Shown: positions 63,938 through 64,000 of the stretch, piece by piece
Layout: each line of letters opens with the position of its first letter
How positions within the stretch are numbered: position 1 is the first letter of the stretch
Assembly (NCBI RefSeq): GCF_015706575.1
Contig: NW_024037055.1
Location: 9,710,262-9,774,261, forward strand
From: Patiria miniata
Taxonomy: Eukaryota; Echinodermata; Asteroidea; Valvatida; Asterinidae
Direction of reading: 5' to 3'
DNA length: 64,000 nt
The notes under the pieces: generated by a model
What the model was told of the DNA's origin: nothing
Seen by the model: the letters and a program-made list of their open reading frames with translations, nothing else
The model's database searches: none
Translations under genes and position numbers: made by a program

Positions 63938-64000
63938 GTAAGCAGATCGGAACCCCCATCTTTTTTGATCATCACACTTAAGGTTCATTGACACCTTTTG

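Overview
The window is eukaryotic. Genes are split by GT/AG introns, composition is AT-rich, and transposable-element families are diverse: hAT-like and mariner-like miniature elements, a Ty3/gypsy element, CR1/L2/Jockey-like LINEs, a tRNA-derived SINE and a probable Penelope-like fragment. The host-protein style (EMI plus EGF-like modules followed by a long series of fibronectin-III-like modules ending in SDG-V-VD-SPP) and the repeat families point to a marine invertebrate, most likely a deuterostome (echinoderm, hemichordate or lancelet). That placement is inference, not proof.

One host gene dominates the window. On the + strand I can chain 51 coding exons (273-359, then 26948 to 63937), about 9.55 kb of coding sequence and roughly 3,180 codons. 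Every junction has an AG acceptor and a GT donor, and the reading frame carries through without a break. The gene is open at both ends: no start codon, signal peptide, stop codon or membrane segment is inside the window. The product is a very large extracellular or matrix-type protein: EMI domain, Cys-rich EGF-like modules, a few modules I cannot name, about 17 Fn3-like repeats, a Thr/Ser/Asn-rich linker and an embedded DUF642/galactose-binding-like domain. I do not recognise a named orthologue.

Positions 360-26947 form a single intron of about 26.6 kb that splits the EMI domain and acts as a graveyard of repeats. In order it holds: a small palindromic TA element; an hAT-like element with an 8-bp target duplication; a second hAT-like copy; a satellite array of roughly 107-bp units framed by 210-bp inverted repeats and invaded by two further transposons; decayed LTR-retrotransposon pieces; a LINE whose middle is inverted, with a TIR element at one breakpoint; a Ty3/gypsy element with an extra zinc-finger ORF nested in the inverted LINE; and another LTR fossil.

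From 26.9 kb to the end, short exons alternate with introns of 0.1-1.8 kb. Two introns contain degenerate tandem copies of a neighbouring exon (40.5-40.95 kb and 42.7-43.9 kb). Other introns carry miniature inverted-repeat elements, a 5'-truncated LINE and a SINE. No prokaryotic features, CRISPR arrays, rRNA or tRNA genes were seen.
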